Shown here: in pieces, positions 1 through 8,385 of the stretch
How the letters are laid out: every line of letters begins with the position of its first letter
How positions within the stretch are numbered: position 1 is the first letter of the stretch
NCBI RefSeq assembly: GCF_007828865.1
Contig: NZ_VIVK01000001.1
Coordinates: 5,208,001-5,272,000, forward strand
DNA: 64,000 bases
Direction of reading: 5' to 3'
DNA from: Kribbella amoyensis
GTDB lineage: Bacteria; Actinomycetota; Actinomycetes; Propionibacteriales; Kribbellaceae
Translations under genes and position numbers: made by a program
Notes under the pieces: generated by a model
What the model was told of the DNA's origin: nothing
Databases searched by the model: none
Seen by the model: the letters and a program-made list of their open reading frames with translations, nothing else

Positions 1-960
1 TCACTGCCCGCGCCCTCGGCGACCGATGACCGGCCGCCGGTGGTGACGCGGGGTCTGACGAAGCGGTTCCGGGGTGGGCAGGTGGCGGTGGACGCCATCG
101 ACCTGGAAGTTCCGGCCGGAAGCGTCTTCGGGTTCCTAGGGCCGAACGGCTCGGGCAAGACGACCACGATCCGGATGCTGCTCGGCCTGATCGCGCCGAC
201 GGCCGGGTCGGTGGAGTTGCTGGGCGAGGCGATGCCGGCCCGCCAGCTGTCCGTCCTGCCGCGGGTGGGCGCGTTGGTGGAGGGACCGGCCTTCTACCCG
301 TTCTGGACCGGGCAGGCGAATCTGCTCCGGTTCGACGCGGCCGACCGGACCGCCGACCCGCGGACCAGGAAGGCGCGGGCGGGGGAGGCGCTGGAGCGGG
401 TCGGGCTGTCGAACGCCGCCGGGAAGAAGGTCCGGGCGTACTCGCTCGGCATGCGGCAGCGGCTGGCGATCGCGGTCGCGCTGATGCAGCGGCGGGAGTT
501 GCTGGTCCTCGACGAACCGACCAACGGGCTGGATCCGCAGGGCACTCGCGAGGTCCGGCTGCTCATCCGCGAGCTCGCGAACGACGGCACCACGATCTTC
601 ACCTCGACCCACCTGCTGGCCGAGGTCGAGCAGGTCTGCACGCACGCCGCGGTGATGAGCCGCGGCCGGCTGGTCCGCCAGTCCACGATGGCCGAGCTCC
701 GGTCCGAGCTGCGACCCCGGCTCGTCGTCCGGACCCCGGATCTCGGCCGCGCGGCGCAGACCCTGGCCGGGCTGGGCGTCACCGATCTCCGCCAGACCGA
801 GGAGACCGTGGACGGCGATCCGGGGGAGCTGCCGATCGACAAGTTCGCCGCCGCCCTGGTCGCCGCCGACGTCCGCCTGCACGGCTTCACCCTCGAACGC
901 CCCAGCCTCGAAGAAGCCTTCGTCGCCCTGACCGGAGAGGGCTTCGATGTCGCCGAATAG
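1..960 (+). CDS. ABC transporter ATP-binding protein (ABC-2 exporter type), 5' end probably outside window
   Basis: ATPase subunit of an exporter; it powers the membrane protein encoded directly downstream. The Walker A motif (GPNGSGKTT), signature (SLGMRQR), Walker B (LLVLDEPTNGLDP) and switch histidine (TSTHLL) are all present, followed by the C-terminal extension common in CcmA/DrrA-like proteins. The reading frame is open back to base 1, so the true start is probably upstream; GTG codons at 40 and 43 are the only internal candidates near the N-terminus. The stop overlaps the permease start by 14 bases, so the two are translationally coupled. Substrate unknown; drug, lipid or peptide export are family possibilities. 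Confidence 0.9.
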   Translation, partial: SLPAPSATDDRPPVVTRGLTKRFRGGQVAVDAIDLEVPAGSVFGFLGPNGSGKTTTIRMLLGLIAPTAGSVELLGEAMPARQLSVLPRVGALVEGPAFYPFWTGQANLLRFDAADRTADPRTRKARAGEALERVGLSNAAGKKVRAYSLGMRQRLAIAVALMQRRELLVLDEPTNGLDPQGTREVRLLIRELANDGTTIFTSTHLLAEVEQVCTHAAVMSRGRLVRQSTMAELRSELRPRLVVRTPDLGRAAQTLAGLGVTDLRQTEETVDGDPGELPIDKFAAALVAADVRLHGFTLERPSLEEAFVALTGEGFDVAE

Positions 961-1837
961 CCCGACCTCAGCAACCCCCGCGAGTCCACGCCTCGCCCGG
1001 ACGATCAGTACTGGGCCGAGTGCGGGGCGGCATGCGGTGGCCTTGTTCCGGTCCGAGTTGCACCTGGTGTTCGGGCGGGCTCGGACGTGGGTGTTGCTGG
1101 GAGTACTTGCCGCGGTGCCCGTGATGGTCGGGGTCGCGATCCGGCTGTCCGGGTCCTCCGGGGACGCCGAGGGGTTCCTCGGCCAGGTCGCCGGGAACGG
1201 GTTCTTCCTCGTCGTCGCGAGCCTGGCGTTGTCGTTGCCGTTCTTCCTGCCGACCGCGGTCACCGTCATCTCCGGCGAGTCGCTCGCGGGCGAGGCCAGT
1301 CTCGGCACCCTGCGGAATCTGCTCACCGCCCCGGCCGGCCGATCGCGGCTGCTCGCGGCGAAGATGGTCGCGCTCGCCGTGTTCTGCCTGGCCGCGACGC
1401 TGACGATCTGGGTGTCCGGCCTGATCGCCGGGTTCCTGCTGTTCCCGGTCGGCGACGTCACGCTGCTGTCCGGATCGACGGTGCCGCTGGCCGAGGGACT
1501 GCTGCGGGCCCTCGGGATCGCGGTCGTGATCGCCGCCTCGTTGCTCGGCCTGGCCGGGATCGGGTTGTTCGTCAGCTCGCTCACCTCGACCCCGCTGGCG
1601 GCGATGGCGGCGACGTTCGGCGCGTTCATCGTGTTCGGGATCCTCGGCGCGATCCCGCAGATCGACGTGATCCACCCGTGGCTGCTGATGTACGGCTGGA
1701 CCTCGTTCGCTGACCTGCTCCGCGACCCGCCGTACTGGGACGCCATCCAGCGCAACCTGCTGCTCCAGGCCGCGTACCTGGCGGTCTTCTACGCCGCGGC
1801 CTGGGCCCGCCTGACCAGCCGCGACATCAACGGCTGA
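947..1837 (+). CDS. ABC-2 type transporter permease
   Basis: Membrane subunit partnering the preceding ATPase. The 296-residue protein has a short polar N-terminus and then about six hydrophobic segments, starting with a helix around residues 45-65 and including glycine/alanine-rich helices around residues 85-105, 140-165, 185-215 and 225-240. This is the usual ABC-2 permease plan. The ATG at 947 lies inside the end of the ATPase gene. There is no separate substrate-binding protein, which fits an exporter. Substrate cannot be read from the sequence. Confidence 0.88.
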   Translation: MSPNSPTSATPASPRLARTISTGPSAGRHAVALFRSELHLVFGRARTWVLLGVLAAVPVMVGVAIRLSGSSGDAEGFLGQVAGNGFFLVVASLALSLPFFLPTAVTVISGESLAGEASLGTLRNLLTAPAGRSRLLAAKMVALAVFCLAATLTIWVSGLIAGFLLFPVGDVTLLSGSTVPLAEGLLRALGIAVVIAASLLGLAGIGLFVSSLTSTPLAAMAATFGAFIVFGILGAIPQIDVIHPWLLMYGWTSFADLLRDPPYWDAIQRNLLLQAAYLAVFYAAAWARLTSRDING

Positions 1838-1885
1838 CCCACAACGCCGCAGACCCCGGGCGCCGGTTGACCGAGGCAGGCGGGG

Positions 1886-1891
1886 GACAAT
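1886..1891 (+). promoter_or_regulatory. Possible -10 element (GACAAT) of a leaderless rlmA transcript
   Basis: GACAAT is followed by exactly six bases and then the ATG at 1898, with no purine-rich ribosome site between. This spacing puts transcription start at or next to the start codon. A TTGACC at 1867-1872 is too close to serve as its -35. Confidence 0.35.
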
Positions 1892-1897
1892 GGTGCG

Positions 1898-2725
1898 ATG
1901 CTCCCCGACCTGGTCTCCGTCCTGCGCTGCCCGATCTGTGGGGCGGACCTCGGGCTGGTCGGCCGGACCGCGCGGTGCGATCGGGGCCACGCCTTCGACC
2001 TGGCCAAGCAGGGGTACCTCAACCTGTTGCCCTCGGCATCCACCGGGATCGACGGCGACACCGCGGAGATGATCGAGGCGCGCGGTACGTTCCTCACTGC
2101 CGGCTGGTACGAACCGATCCGGGCCGCCCTGATCCGCGTGACCCCACCGGGTGACGGCCTGGTCGTGGAGGTGGGAGCGGGTACGGCGTACTACCTGGCC
2201 GGCGTCCTCGGCGCATCACCAGGCCGGCCGGGAATCGCGCTCGACGTCTCCAAGTACGCCGCGCGCCGAGCCGCCAAGGCGGATCCGCGGATCGGCTCGG
2301 TGGTCTGCGACGCCTGGCAGGAACTGCCGATCCAGGATCACGCGGCCGAGGTGATCCTCGACGTGTTCGCGCCCCGCAACGCGCGGGAGATGGCGCGCAT
2401 CCTGGCCCCGGGCGGCACCCTGCTCGTCGTCACCCCGAACCAGCGGCATCTCGGCGAGCTCGTCGACGTCCTCGGCCTGGTCAAGGTGGACGAGGAGAAG
2501 GAGCGCCGGCTGGTCCGGTCGCTGACCGGATTCGAGCAGGTCGCCGCGGAGTCGGTCGAGGTCACGCTGCGGCTGGACCATCGCTCGATCGAGCACCTGG
2601 TCGCGATGACGCCAAGCGCGCGGCATCTGGAGCGGGAAGAACGCGCAGAACGGATCAAGGCACTCGCGGACCCGGCAGCGGTGACGCTCTCGGTCACGGT
2701 GTCGTGCTGGCGCCACACCGGCTGA
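1898..2725 (+). CDS. rlmA: 23S rRNA (guanine-N1)-methyltransferase, RlmA family
   Basis: SAM-dependent methyltransferase expected to methylate N1 of a guanine in 23S rRNA helix 35 (G745 for RlmA-I, G748 for RlmA-II/TlrB). An N-terminal zinc site is visible (CPICG near residues 10-14, later C and H in RCDRGHAFDL), followed by the family sequence KQGYLNLLP and a Rossmann SAM motif (VVEVGAGTAYYL). At 275 residues it is the normal family length. The position methylated cannot be decided by eye; TlrB-type members give tylosin resistance, so a resistance role is possible but unproven. The start at 1898 is supported by the leaderless -10 and by the zinc domain beginning at once. Confidence 0.88.
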   Translation: MLPDLVSVLRCPICGADLGLVGRTARCDRGHAFDLAKQGYLNLLPSASTGIDGDTAEMIEARGTFLTAGWYEPIRAALIRVTPPGDGLVVEVGAGTAYYLAGVLGASPGRPGIALDVSKYAARRAAKADPRIGSVVCDAWQELPIQDHAAEVILDVFAPRNAREMARILAPGGTLLVVTPNQRHLGELVDVLGLVKVDEEKERRLVRSLTGFEQVAAESVEVTLRLDHRSIEHLVAMTPSARHLEREERAERIKALADPAAVTLSVTVSCWRHTG

Positions 2726-2787
2726 TCAGGTGGCCGCGGGGGTGCCGGCTCGAGCTCGGCACTCACGGGCGACCTTCAGCGGGTCGG

Positions 2788-2821
2788 CCGGTCCACTCGT
2801 ATCACCCGGTCAACGGACCGG
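2788..2821. terminator. Hairpin between convergent rlmA and azoreductase genes
   Basis: CCGGTCC (2788-2794) pairs with GGACCGG (2815-2821) across a 20-base loop. A second short inverted repeat, GTGCCG/CGGCAC, lies at 2742-2762. There is no U-tract, as is common in high-GC actinobacteria. The position between two converging stop codons suggests a bidirectional terminator. Confidence 0.45.
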
Positions 2822-2835
2822 GCTGACGCAGACCG

Positions 2836-3501
2836 TCAGGCGGCTGCTCCGGTGAGCCGGCGGGCCACCTGGGTGCCGTGCCGGCCGGCGTGGTCGAGGG
2901 CGGCCTTCTCGGACTCCTTGGCGGCCTCGATCAGTTCCTCCATACCCGGCGTGACCGGAGCCAGGGTCAGCTCCGCCTCGGCCTTGTGGACGTCCATCTG
3001 GAAGACCTCGCCGAAGATGCGCTCCAGGTACGGCGTCGCGTGGTCCCAGCCTTCCCGCGGCGTGCCCGGGCCGTACCCGCCACCGCGCGCGAGAGTGAGG
3101 ATGAGCGGCCGGCCGGCGACGTCCCCGCCGCGCTGCAGGCCCTGGTCGGTGAGCAGGACGTCCATCCACCCCTTGACGTGCTGGGCGATGCCGTAGTTGT
3201 ACAGCGGGACGGCGAGCAGGACCGCGTCGGCCGCCTTGAACTCGGTCAGGATCTCCTCGGCCACGGCGTTGGCCGCCGCCAGGTCGGCGAACTCGGCGTC
3301 GCCGGGGGCCTCCCAGCCGAACCGGTCGGTGATCAGCGTCTGCCAGACGCCGGCCGGGACCGGGTGCTTGCCGAGGTCGCGCCGGACCACGACGCCGTCC
3401 GGGTGCTCGGCCCGCCAGGCGGCCTCGGCGCTGTCGGCCAGGGCGCGGCTGACGGAGCCGTCGACGCGGATGCTCGCGTCGACGCGAAGGAGGGTGGTCA
3501 T
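2836..3501 (-). CDS. azoR: FMN-dependent NADH-azoreductase (AzoR type, flavodoxin-like fold)
   Basis: Predicted NAD(P)H:quinone/azo reductase using FMN, 221 residues. The N-terminus (LLRVDASIRVDGSVSRALADS) matches the phosphate-binding loop of AzoR, and VPLYNYGIAQHVKGW is the family substrate/flavin loop. The frame stays open far upstream, but the ATG at 3501 is preceded by GGAGAGGAA on the coding strand and gives the canonical N-terminus. It is divergent from a MarR-family gene, a common arrangement in which the regulator senses electrophiles or quinones and represses the reductase; that functional link is inference. Confidence 0.88.
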   Translation of the reverse strand: MTTLLRVDASIRVDGSVSRALADSAEAAWRAEHPDGVVVRRDLGKHPVPAGVWQTLITDRFGWEAPGDAEFADLAAANAVAEEILTEFKAADAVLLAVPLYNYGIAQHVKGWMDVLLTDQGLQRGGDVAGRPLILTLARGGGYGPGTPREGWDHATPYLERIFGEVFQMDVHKAEAELTLAPVTPGMEELIEAAKESEKAALDHAGRHGTQVARRLTGAAA

Positions 3502-3555
3502 ATCTCGTTCCTCTCCAGAAACGGGTGAGGGTCGGCTCGTCGTTGAGCTGTCCCG

Positions 3556-3592
3556 AAGATAGTCTGTGAAGCAGAACATATTCAAGTCAGAC
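3556..3592 (-). promoter_or_regulatory. azoR promoter with overlapping inverted repeat (putative MarR operator)
   Basis: On the minus strand TTGAAT (3580-3585) is followed after 18 bases by TATCTT (3556-3561), a reasonable -35/-10 pair. An imperfect inverted repeat with GTCTG (3562-3566) and CAGAC (3588-3592) arms, plus inner GAA/TTC matches, sits over the spacer. That is where a repressor encoded by the divergent MarR gene would bind. Confidence 0.5.
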
Positions 3593-3617
3593 CGTATTCC
3601 ACGCCCCGGGCACCCCG

Positions 3618-3623
3618 TACGAT
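3618..3623 (+). promoter_or_regulatory. Possible -10 (TACGAT) of leaderless marR transcript
   Basis: TACGAT is followed by seven bases and then GTG at 3631, in frame with the MarR protein. No ribosome site precedes either candidate start. If this is the -10, translation starts at GTG 3631 and not at the ATG at 3622, which lies inside the -10. Confidence 0.4.
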
Positions 3624-3630
3624 GGATTCC

Positions 3631-4155
3631 GTGACCAGTCCTTCGCCCGAAGTGCGAGCCCGCGGCGCGGCCGGTACGTCCGTCGAGGCGGACCTCGGCT
3701 GGGCGCTCGGCGTGGTCTTCCGTCGGTACGCCAAGCGCGCTGCCGCGGCGCTGGAGGACGTCCCGGGCGGCCCCCGGGGGTACCAGGTGCTCGCCACGGC
3801 GAACGCCGAAGGGCCACGGCGGCAGTTGGAGCTGGCCGGTCACCTGGACGTCGACCGGACGGTGATGACGTACCTGCTCGACGACCTGGAGAAGGCCGGC
3901 CTGGTGCAGCGTCAGCCCGATCCGGCCGACCGGCGCGCGCGACTGATCGTGCCGACCGAGCAGGGCCGCGAGACGCTCTGCGACCTGGAGCGCCGGCTGC
4001 GGGAGGCCGAGGACGAGGTGCTCGGTGGCCTGGACGACGGCGACCGGCTCGTCTTCCGGATGCTGCTGCAGCGCGTCGCGATCAGGGCGAACAGCCAGGA
4101 CCCGGTCCACAACGCGTGCAACGTCGCCGACGAGACCCTGCTCCCCGGCGACTGA
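3631..4155 (+). CDS. MarR family transcriptional regulator
   Basis: Winged-helix regulator of about 174 residues. The region DRTVMTYLLDDLEKAGLVQRQPDPADRRARLI is the typical MarR recognition helix plus wing with the DxRxR wing motif, followed by a coiled dimerisation helix. It is divergent from azoR and probably represses it, and itself, through the inverted repeat at 3562-3592. An ATG three codons upstream (3622) is the alternative start. The C-terminus ends in a short tail with one cysteine; no conserved sensing-cysteine pattern can be asserted. Confidence 0.85.
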   Translation: MTSPSPEVRARGAAGTSVEADLGWALGVVFRRYAKRAAAALEDVPGGPRGYQVLATANAEGPRRQLELAGHLDVDRTVMTYLLDDLEKAGLVQRQPDPADRRARLIVPTEQGRETLCDLERRLREAEDEVLGGLDDGDRLVFRMLLQRVAIRANSQDPVHNACNVADETLLPGD

Positions 4156-4179
4156 GGTGAGGCTGAGCGCGACCGGCGC

Positions 4180-4857
4180 TCAGCGCAACGGCACGAAGCC
4201 CGACTCGTAGGCCAGGATGACCGCCTGGGTCCGGTCCCGCGCGCCCAGCTTGGCCAGCAGGTTCGCGACGTGGGTCTTGATGGTCTGTACTCCCAGCACG
4301 AGCTCGGCCGCGATCTCCGCGTTCGACAGGCCCCGCGCCATCAGCCGGAGTACCTCCTGCTCCCGCTCGGTCAGCTGGTACTGGTCCAGCCCCGTCGGCT
4401 GCGCCTGCTCGCTGACATGCGCGAGCGCCAACGCCCTGATCGCCTCCGGGAAGAGCAGCGACTCGCTGCCCGCCACGGTCCGGATCCCCGCGACGATCTC
4501 GTCCGGGGGAGTGCGCTTCAGCAGGAACCCGGACGCGCCCGCGCGCAACGCGTCGTACACGTAGTCGTCGTTCTCGAAGGTGGTCACCACCAGCACCCGG
4601 GGTGGGGACTCGAGTCCGTCGAGCAGCAGCCGGGTCGCCTGGATGCCGTCGACCGCGGGCATCCGGACGTCCATCAGCACCACGTCGGGCCCGGTCCGGC
4701 GGACCACCGGCAGCACCTCGGCGCCGTCCCCGGCCTCGCCGACCACGTGCAGGCCCGGCTCGGCGTCGATGATCGCGCGCAGTCCGCTGCGGATCAGCGG
4801 TTCGTCGTCGACCACGACCACGCGGATGTCGGCGCTGCTGTTCCCCGAGGTGCTCAC
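4180..4857 (-). CDS. NarL/FixJ-type response regulator
   Basis: DNA-binding response regulator of 225 residues. The receiver domain has the acidic pair (VVDDEP), phosphoacceptor Asp63 (LMDVRMP) and conserved Lys (FLLKR). The C-terminal LuxR-type HTH begins at LTEREQEVLRLMARG and contains NAEIAAEL and TIKTHVANLLAKLG. The start codon overlaps the kinase stop (ATGA at 4854-4857), so the pair is one operon. The output genes are not identifiable; ABC-2 exporters are frequent targets of such pairs, but the exporter at 1-1837 is separated by several genes. Confidence 0.92.
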   Translation of the reverse strand: MSTSGNSSADIRVVVVDDEPLIRSGLRAIIDAEPGLHVVGEAGDGAEVLPVVRRTGPDVVLMDVRMPAVDGIQATRLLLDGLESPPRVLVVTTFENDDYVYDALRAGASGFLLKRTPPDEIVAGIRTVAGSESLLFPEAIRALALAHVSEQAQPTGLDQYQLTEREQEVLRLMARGLSNAEIAAELVLGVQTIKTHVANLLAKLGARDRTQAVILAYESGFVPLR

Positions 4858-6113
4858 TGGCGTCCTTTCGTGGTGACGGTGACCGGCAGGGTGACGGCGA
4901 GCCGCCAGCGGCCGGCGGCCGCTCCTGCCTCGACGGTGCCCTGCAGTACGGAGACCCGTTCACGGATCCCGGCGAGGCCGCGGCCGCCGCCGGAGTGGTC
5001 GGACGGGCCGGTGACCGGGTTCGTCAGTTCGAGCAGCAGCCCGGTGCCGTCCAGGCTGATCGACAGCTCCACCTCGACCTGGTCGGCGGGCCGCCCGGCG
5101 TGCCGGATCGCGTTGGTCAGGCCCTCCTGGACGATCCGGTACGCCTCCCGCGAGACCGCGGCGGGCAACTCGTCGAGCTCACCCGAACGCCGGACGTCGA
5201 CGGTGATCCCACCGGCCCGGGTCGCCTCGACCAGACGGGCCACGTCGCCGAGGGTGGCCTGCGGAGCCGTCTCGGTCCCGGGCCGGCGATCGTCGCGGAG
5301 CAGGCCGAGGACGTGATCGAGATCGGCGAGGGCGGCCCGCGCCGACGTCTCCATCGCGGCCAGCGCCGTCTCGGCGAACGCGGGATCGGTACCGAGTACC
5401 CGGCGGGCGGCGGCGGCCTGGATCGTCACCAGGCTCAGCGCGTGGCCGACGCTGTCGTGCAGCTCCCGGGCGAGTCGGTTGCGTTCGGCAAGTGTAGCGG
5501 TCCGGCGTTCGAGCAGCTCGATCCGCTCGGCCGGGGTCGGACCGAGGAAACGTGGCGCGGAGTACGCGAGCAGGGCGCCGAGAGCGGAGGACAGCAGGAA
5601 GAGCGCGAGCAGTCCGGCCAGCGCGGTCGCGGGCATCCACAGGTCGGTCCAGCGGCCGGCCACGTGGTACGAGATGCCGTCGATCAGGTCGTACCTGCCG
5701 GCGTCGCGGAAGGGGGCCGTGAGCAACACGGCGCCCAGTCCGACGACCACCGTGGTGAGGAAGCCGATCAGGCCACCGGCGACCAGGTGCAGGCAGAACC
5801 AGACGGCGGTCCGCCGGCGTTGCGGCCAGGTCCGGGCCGGGCCGAGCGGCCGCTCCTCGAACCGGACCCCGAGCAACGACTCGACCGCGATGCCCTCCAC
5901 CTCGCGGACCGCGGGCAGGATGCCGAGCAGCACCGGCGGCACGACCACGACCAGCGCGCTCAGGATCCCGGTCGGGACCGGGTGCAGGTTCAGGTCGTCG
6001 ATCAGCGCCACCAGCGCGCTGTCCACCAGGATGAACGCCAGGACCAGGGCAGCGCCGAGCAGCAGGTAGACCCAGCGCAGGTACGTCGACCCGCGCGCCA
6101 GCACGTTCGCCAC
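4854..6113 (-). CDS. Sensor histidine kinase (HisKA_3 / NarX-DesK type)
   Basis: Membrane sensor kinase of 419 residues. N-terminal hydrophobic segments around residues 13-35, 45-65, 110-135 and 160-185 form the sensor region. The dimerisation/phosphoacceptor segment RELHDSVGHALSLVTIQ supplies the histidine, and the C-terminal ATPase has the glycine-rich GGGRGLAGIRERV. The start is GTG at 6113, preceded by AGGAT on the coding strand. No extracellular sensor domain is obvious, so the signal is probably sensed in or at the membrane. Confidence 0.9.
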   Translation of the reverse strand: MANVLARGSTYLRWVYLLLGAALVLAFILVDSALVALIDDLNLHPVPTGILSALVVVVPPVLLGILPAVREVEGIAVESLLGVRFEERPLGPARTWPQRRRTAVWFCLHLVAGGLIGFLTTVVVGLGAVLLTAPFRDAGRYDLIDGISYHVAGRWTDLWMPATALAGLLALFLLSSALGALLAYSAPRFLGPTPAERIELLERRTATLAERNRLARELHDSVGHALSLVTIQAAAARRVLGTDPAFAETALAAMETSARAALADLDHVLGLLRDDRRPGTETAPQATLGDVARLVEATRAGGITVDVRRSGELDELPAAVSREAYRIVQEGLTNAIRHAGRPADQVEVELSISLDGTGLLLELTNPVTGPSDHSGGGRGLAGIRERVSVLQGTVEAGAAAGRWRLAVTLPVTVTTKGRQ

Positions 6114-6517
6114 CCGGACATCCTGTCAAAGCCCGCGGTCAGGCCCTTCACTCCACGGAGGGAATGTCGCCCTGATCCCGGCGGCGCCCGGACCCCGGGG
6201 GAAGAGGTGAGCCGCCGGTGCGGAAGGGTGGGCGCGGTGACCGGCGGAAGGAGGTGGCTCGTTCCCGGGACGAGAGCGTTCCCATGACCTGAGTCACAGT
6301 CCGTGGCCGGGTTTACACAAATTTGAACCAATCAGCCAGTTTCGGCCCGGCTGGGCGTCGCGGTCTGCTGTCCGGGCAGGTACGGTCTGTGGTCGGGGCG
6401 GGATGCTCGTCCAGGACGGACAGGCATGGGGAACGGCTCCAGGACGGGCGGCAACCCGGGCTCCGCGGGACCAGATTCGGTGGACGTAAAGACACCGTGA
6501 AGTCCCCCGGGGGCCGA
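6114..6517. other. Intergenic region between divergent kinase and catabolic cluster
   Basis: About 400 bases with no convincing gene. It contains a comparatively AT-rich patch near 6305-6330 that could hold promoter elements, and two copies of CGTTCCC around 6261-6290. In-frame open codons upstream of the importer lipoprotein gene do not look like coding sequence. No known riboswitch core was recognised here. Confidence 0.4.
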
Positions 6518-6554
6518 TTGACCGGCCTTCCATATTTGATGTTTGATCAAATAT
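6518..6554 (+). promoter_or_regulatory. Catabolic operon promoter/operator: TTGACC followed by 9-bp inverted repeat
   Basis: ATATTTGAT (6532-6540) and ATCAAATAT (6546-6554) form a perfect inverted repeat around a 5-base spacer. The repeat lies just downstream of a TTGACC -35-like hexamer (6518-6523) and directly before the ribosome site of the lipoprotein gene. This is the expected form and position for an FCD/GntR operator. The core ATTTGAT-N3-TGATCA (6534-6549) recurs, reverse-complemented, at 15899-15914 before the second unit. Confidence 0.65.
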
Positions 6555-6574
6555 CGGAGAGGAGATCATCCGGC

Positions 6575-7594
6575 ATGAGGTTCAGACGTGCAGCCGTCGC
6601 AGGTGTGGCGGTTCTCGCGCTCGCTCTAGCGAGCGCGTGCAACGACAACGGCAGCACCAGCGGTGACGGCGGCGAGAACCTGGAGAAGGTCAGCTACCTC
6701 ACTTCGTTCAACTTGTTCGGCCGCGAGGCCTACGCTTATGTCGCCCTCGAGAAGGGCTATTTCAAGGACGCCGGCTTCGACGTCACCATCAACCCGGGCT
6801 CGGGCACGGTCGACGTGATGAAGCTGGTGGCCGGCGGCCAGGCCGACTACGGCATCGGTGACTTCACCGGCACCGTCATCACGATGGGCAAGCAGAAGCT
6901 CCCGGTCACCACCGTCGGCATGATCCACCAGCGTTCGCTGGCCGCGATCGTGGCGCTGCAGGGTGGCTCGATCACCAAGGCGGAGGACCTGGTCGGCAAG
7001 AAGATCGGCGACCAGCCGGGCTCCACCAACACGGTGATGTTCCCGCTCTACGCCAAGGCCGCCGGGATCCCGGCCGACCAGACCAAGTTCGTGCCGAACC
7101 CGCCGCCGCAGCTGCCGCAGTTGCTCGCGGCCGGCACGGTCGACGGCATCGGCCAGTTCGTGGTCGGTGTGCCGCTGGTGGAGAAGGCGGACCCGAAGAA
7201 GCGCAAGGCGGTCGTGCTGCCTTACGGCGACAAGCTGCCGGACCTTTACGGCAACGCGATCATCACCCGCAGCGACCTGGCCAAGGACCACCCGGACCAG
7301 GTCAAGCGGTTCACCGGCGCGCTGCTCAAGGGTCTGCAGGACGCCATCGACGACCCGGAGGGGGCGGCGAAGACGATGAAGAAGTACGCGCCGAACCTCG
7401 ACGTCGACGTGGCCACCCAGGAGCTGAAGCTGATGAAGGAGTACGTGAAGCCGGAGGGCTTCACCGGCCCGCTCGGCGACGTGGACACGGCCCGGGTGCA
7501 GAAGGTGATCGACGCTCTCGTCGACGCCAAGCAGGTCGGCACCGACATCAAGCCGGCCGACGTGGTCGACGGCGCGTTGGCGCCGAAGGGCTGA
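6575..7594 (+). CDS. ABC importer substrate-binding lipoprotein, NMT1/SsuA-TauA family
   Basis: Extracellular solute receptor of 339 residues. It begins with a basic n-region and hydrophobic stretch ending in a lipobox (LASAC near residues 21-25), then mature sequence in the NMT1/OMP-decarboxylase-like fold with SYLTSFNLFGREAYAYVALEKG. The ATG at 6575 is preceded by GGAGAGGAG; longer in-frame extensions upstream would bury the signal peptide. The family binds aromatic acids, pyrimidine precursors, sulfonates or nitrate. The neighbouring aromatic hydroxylase and ring-fission-type enzymes make an aromatic or heteroaromatic acid the best guess. Confidence 0.88.
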   Translation: MRFRRAAVAGVAVLALALASACNDNGSTSGDGGENLEKVSYLTSFNLFGREAYAYVALEKGYFKDAGFDVTINPGSGTVDVMKLVAGGQADYGIGDFTGTVITMGKQKLPVTTVGMIHQRSLAAIVALQGGSITKAEDLVGKKIGDQPGSTNTVMFPLYAKAAGIPADQTKFVPNPPPQLPQLLAAGTVDGIGQFVVGVPLVEKADPKKRKAVVLPYGDKLPDLYGNAIITRSDLAKDHPDQVKRFTGALLKGLQDAIDDPEGAAKTMKKYAPNLDVDVATQELKLMKEYVKPEGFTGPLGDVDTARVQKVIDALVDAKQVGTDIKPADVVDGALAPKG

Positions 7595-7596
7595 GC

Positions 7597-8385
7597 ATGA
7601 TCAAGCTGGACGGCGTGGGGCAGGTCTTCGAGGGACGCGGGGGCCGGGTCCAGGCTCTCGAGGGGATCGACCTGCACGTCCAGGAGAACGAGTTCGTCAC
7701 GTTGATCGGCCGGTCCGGCTGTGGCAAGTCCACGCTGCTCCGGCTGATCGCGGGCCTGCTCAGCCCGACGTACGGCGGGGTCGCGGTGGCGGGGGACGCC
7801 GTCACCGGACCGCGCCGGGACGTCTCGTTCATGTTCCAGCGCCCGGCCCTGCTGCCGTGGCGCTCGGTGCTGTCGAACGTGATGCTGCCGGTGGAGATCA
7901 GCGGCGGCGACCCCGACCAGGGGATGGACCTCAAGCGGTACCGGGACCGCGCGCACGAACTCCTCGGCCTGGTGGGGCTGGAGGGGTTCGAGCGCCGGCT
8001 TCCGCACGAGCTGTCCGGTGGGATGCAGCAGCGGGTCTCGCTGTGCCGGTCGCTGATCCGGCGGCCCAAGGTGATGCTGATGGACGAGCCGTTCTCGGCG
8101 CTCGACGCGCTCACCCGGACCGAGTTGTCCGAAGAGCTGCAGCGGATCCAGATGGAGCTGGCCACCACCATCGTCTTCGTCACCCACTCGATCGAGGAGG
8201 CCGTCGTCCTGGCCGACCGGGTCGTGGTGCTGACGCCGCGGCCGGGCCGGTTGCGCGAGATCGTCGAGATCGACATCCCGCGGCCGCGCAGTCTCGGCCG
8301 GAACGCGCACCTCACCGAGGTGGCCGAGATCAGTGGCCACCTGCACGAGCTGCTGTCCGAGAAAGTGGTGGACACGCCCCGATGA
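7597..8385 (+). CDS. ABC importer ATP-binding protein, SsuB/TauB type
   Basis: ATPase of the NMT1-type importer, 262 residues. Walker A is GRSGCGKSTLLR, the signature LSGGMQQRVSLCR, Walker B VMLMDEPFSALDALTR, and the switch histidine is in VFVTHSIEEAV. The Q-loop sequence FMFQRPALLPWRSV, with its LLPW element, is typical of the nitrate/sulfonate/taurine subfamily. It starts two bases after the lipoprotein stop and its stop overlaps the permease start, so all three are one transcription unit. Confidence 0.92.
   Translation: MIKLDGVGQVFEGRGGRVQALEGIDLHVQENEFVTLIGRSGCGKSTLLRLIAGLLSPTYGGVAVAGDAVTGPRRDVSFMFQRPALLPWRSVLSNVMLPVEISGGDPDQGMDLKRYRDRAHELLGLVGLEGFERRLPHELSGGMQQRVSLCRSLIRRPKVMLMDEPFSALDALTRTELSEELQRIQMELATTIVFVTHSIEEAVVLADRVVVLTPRPGRLREIVEIDIPRPRSLGRNAHLTEVAEISGHLHELLSEKVVDTPR

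Noticed and set aside
6300..6570. TPP or pyrimidine riboswitch before the NMT1-type importer
   Set aside because: NMT1-family importers are sometimes TPP-regulated, but the conserved THI-box segments are absent; the inverted repeat fits a protein operator instead.
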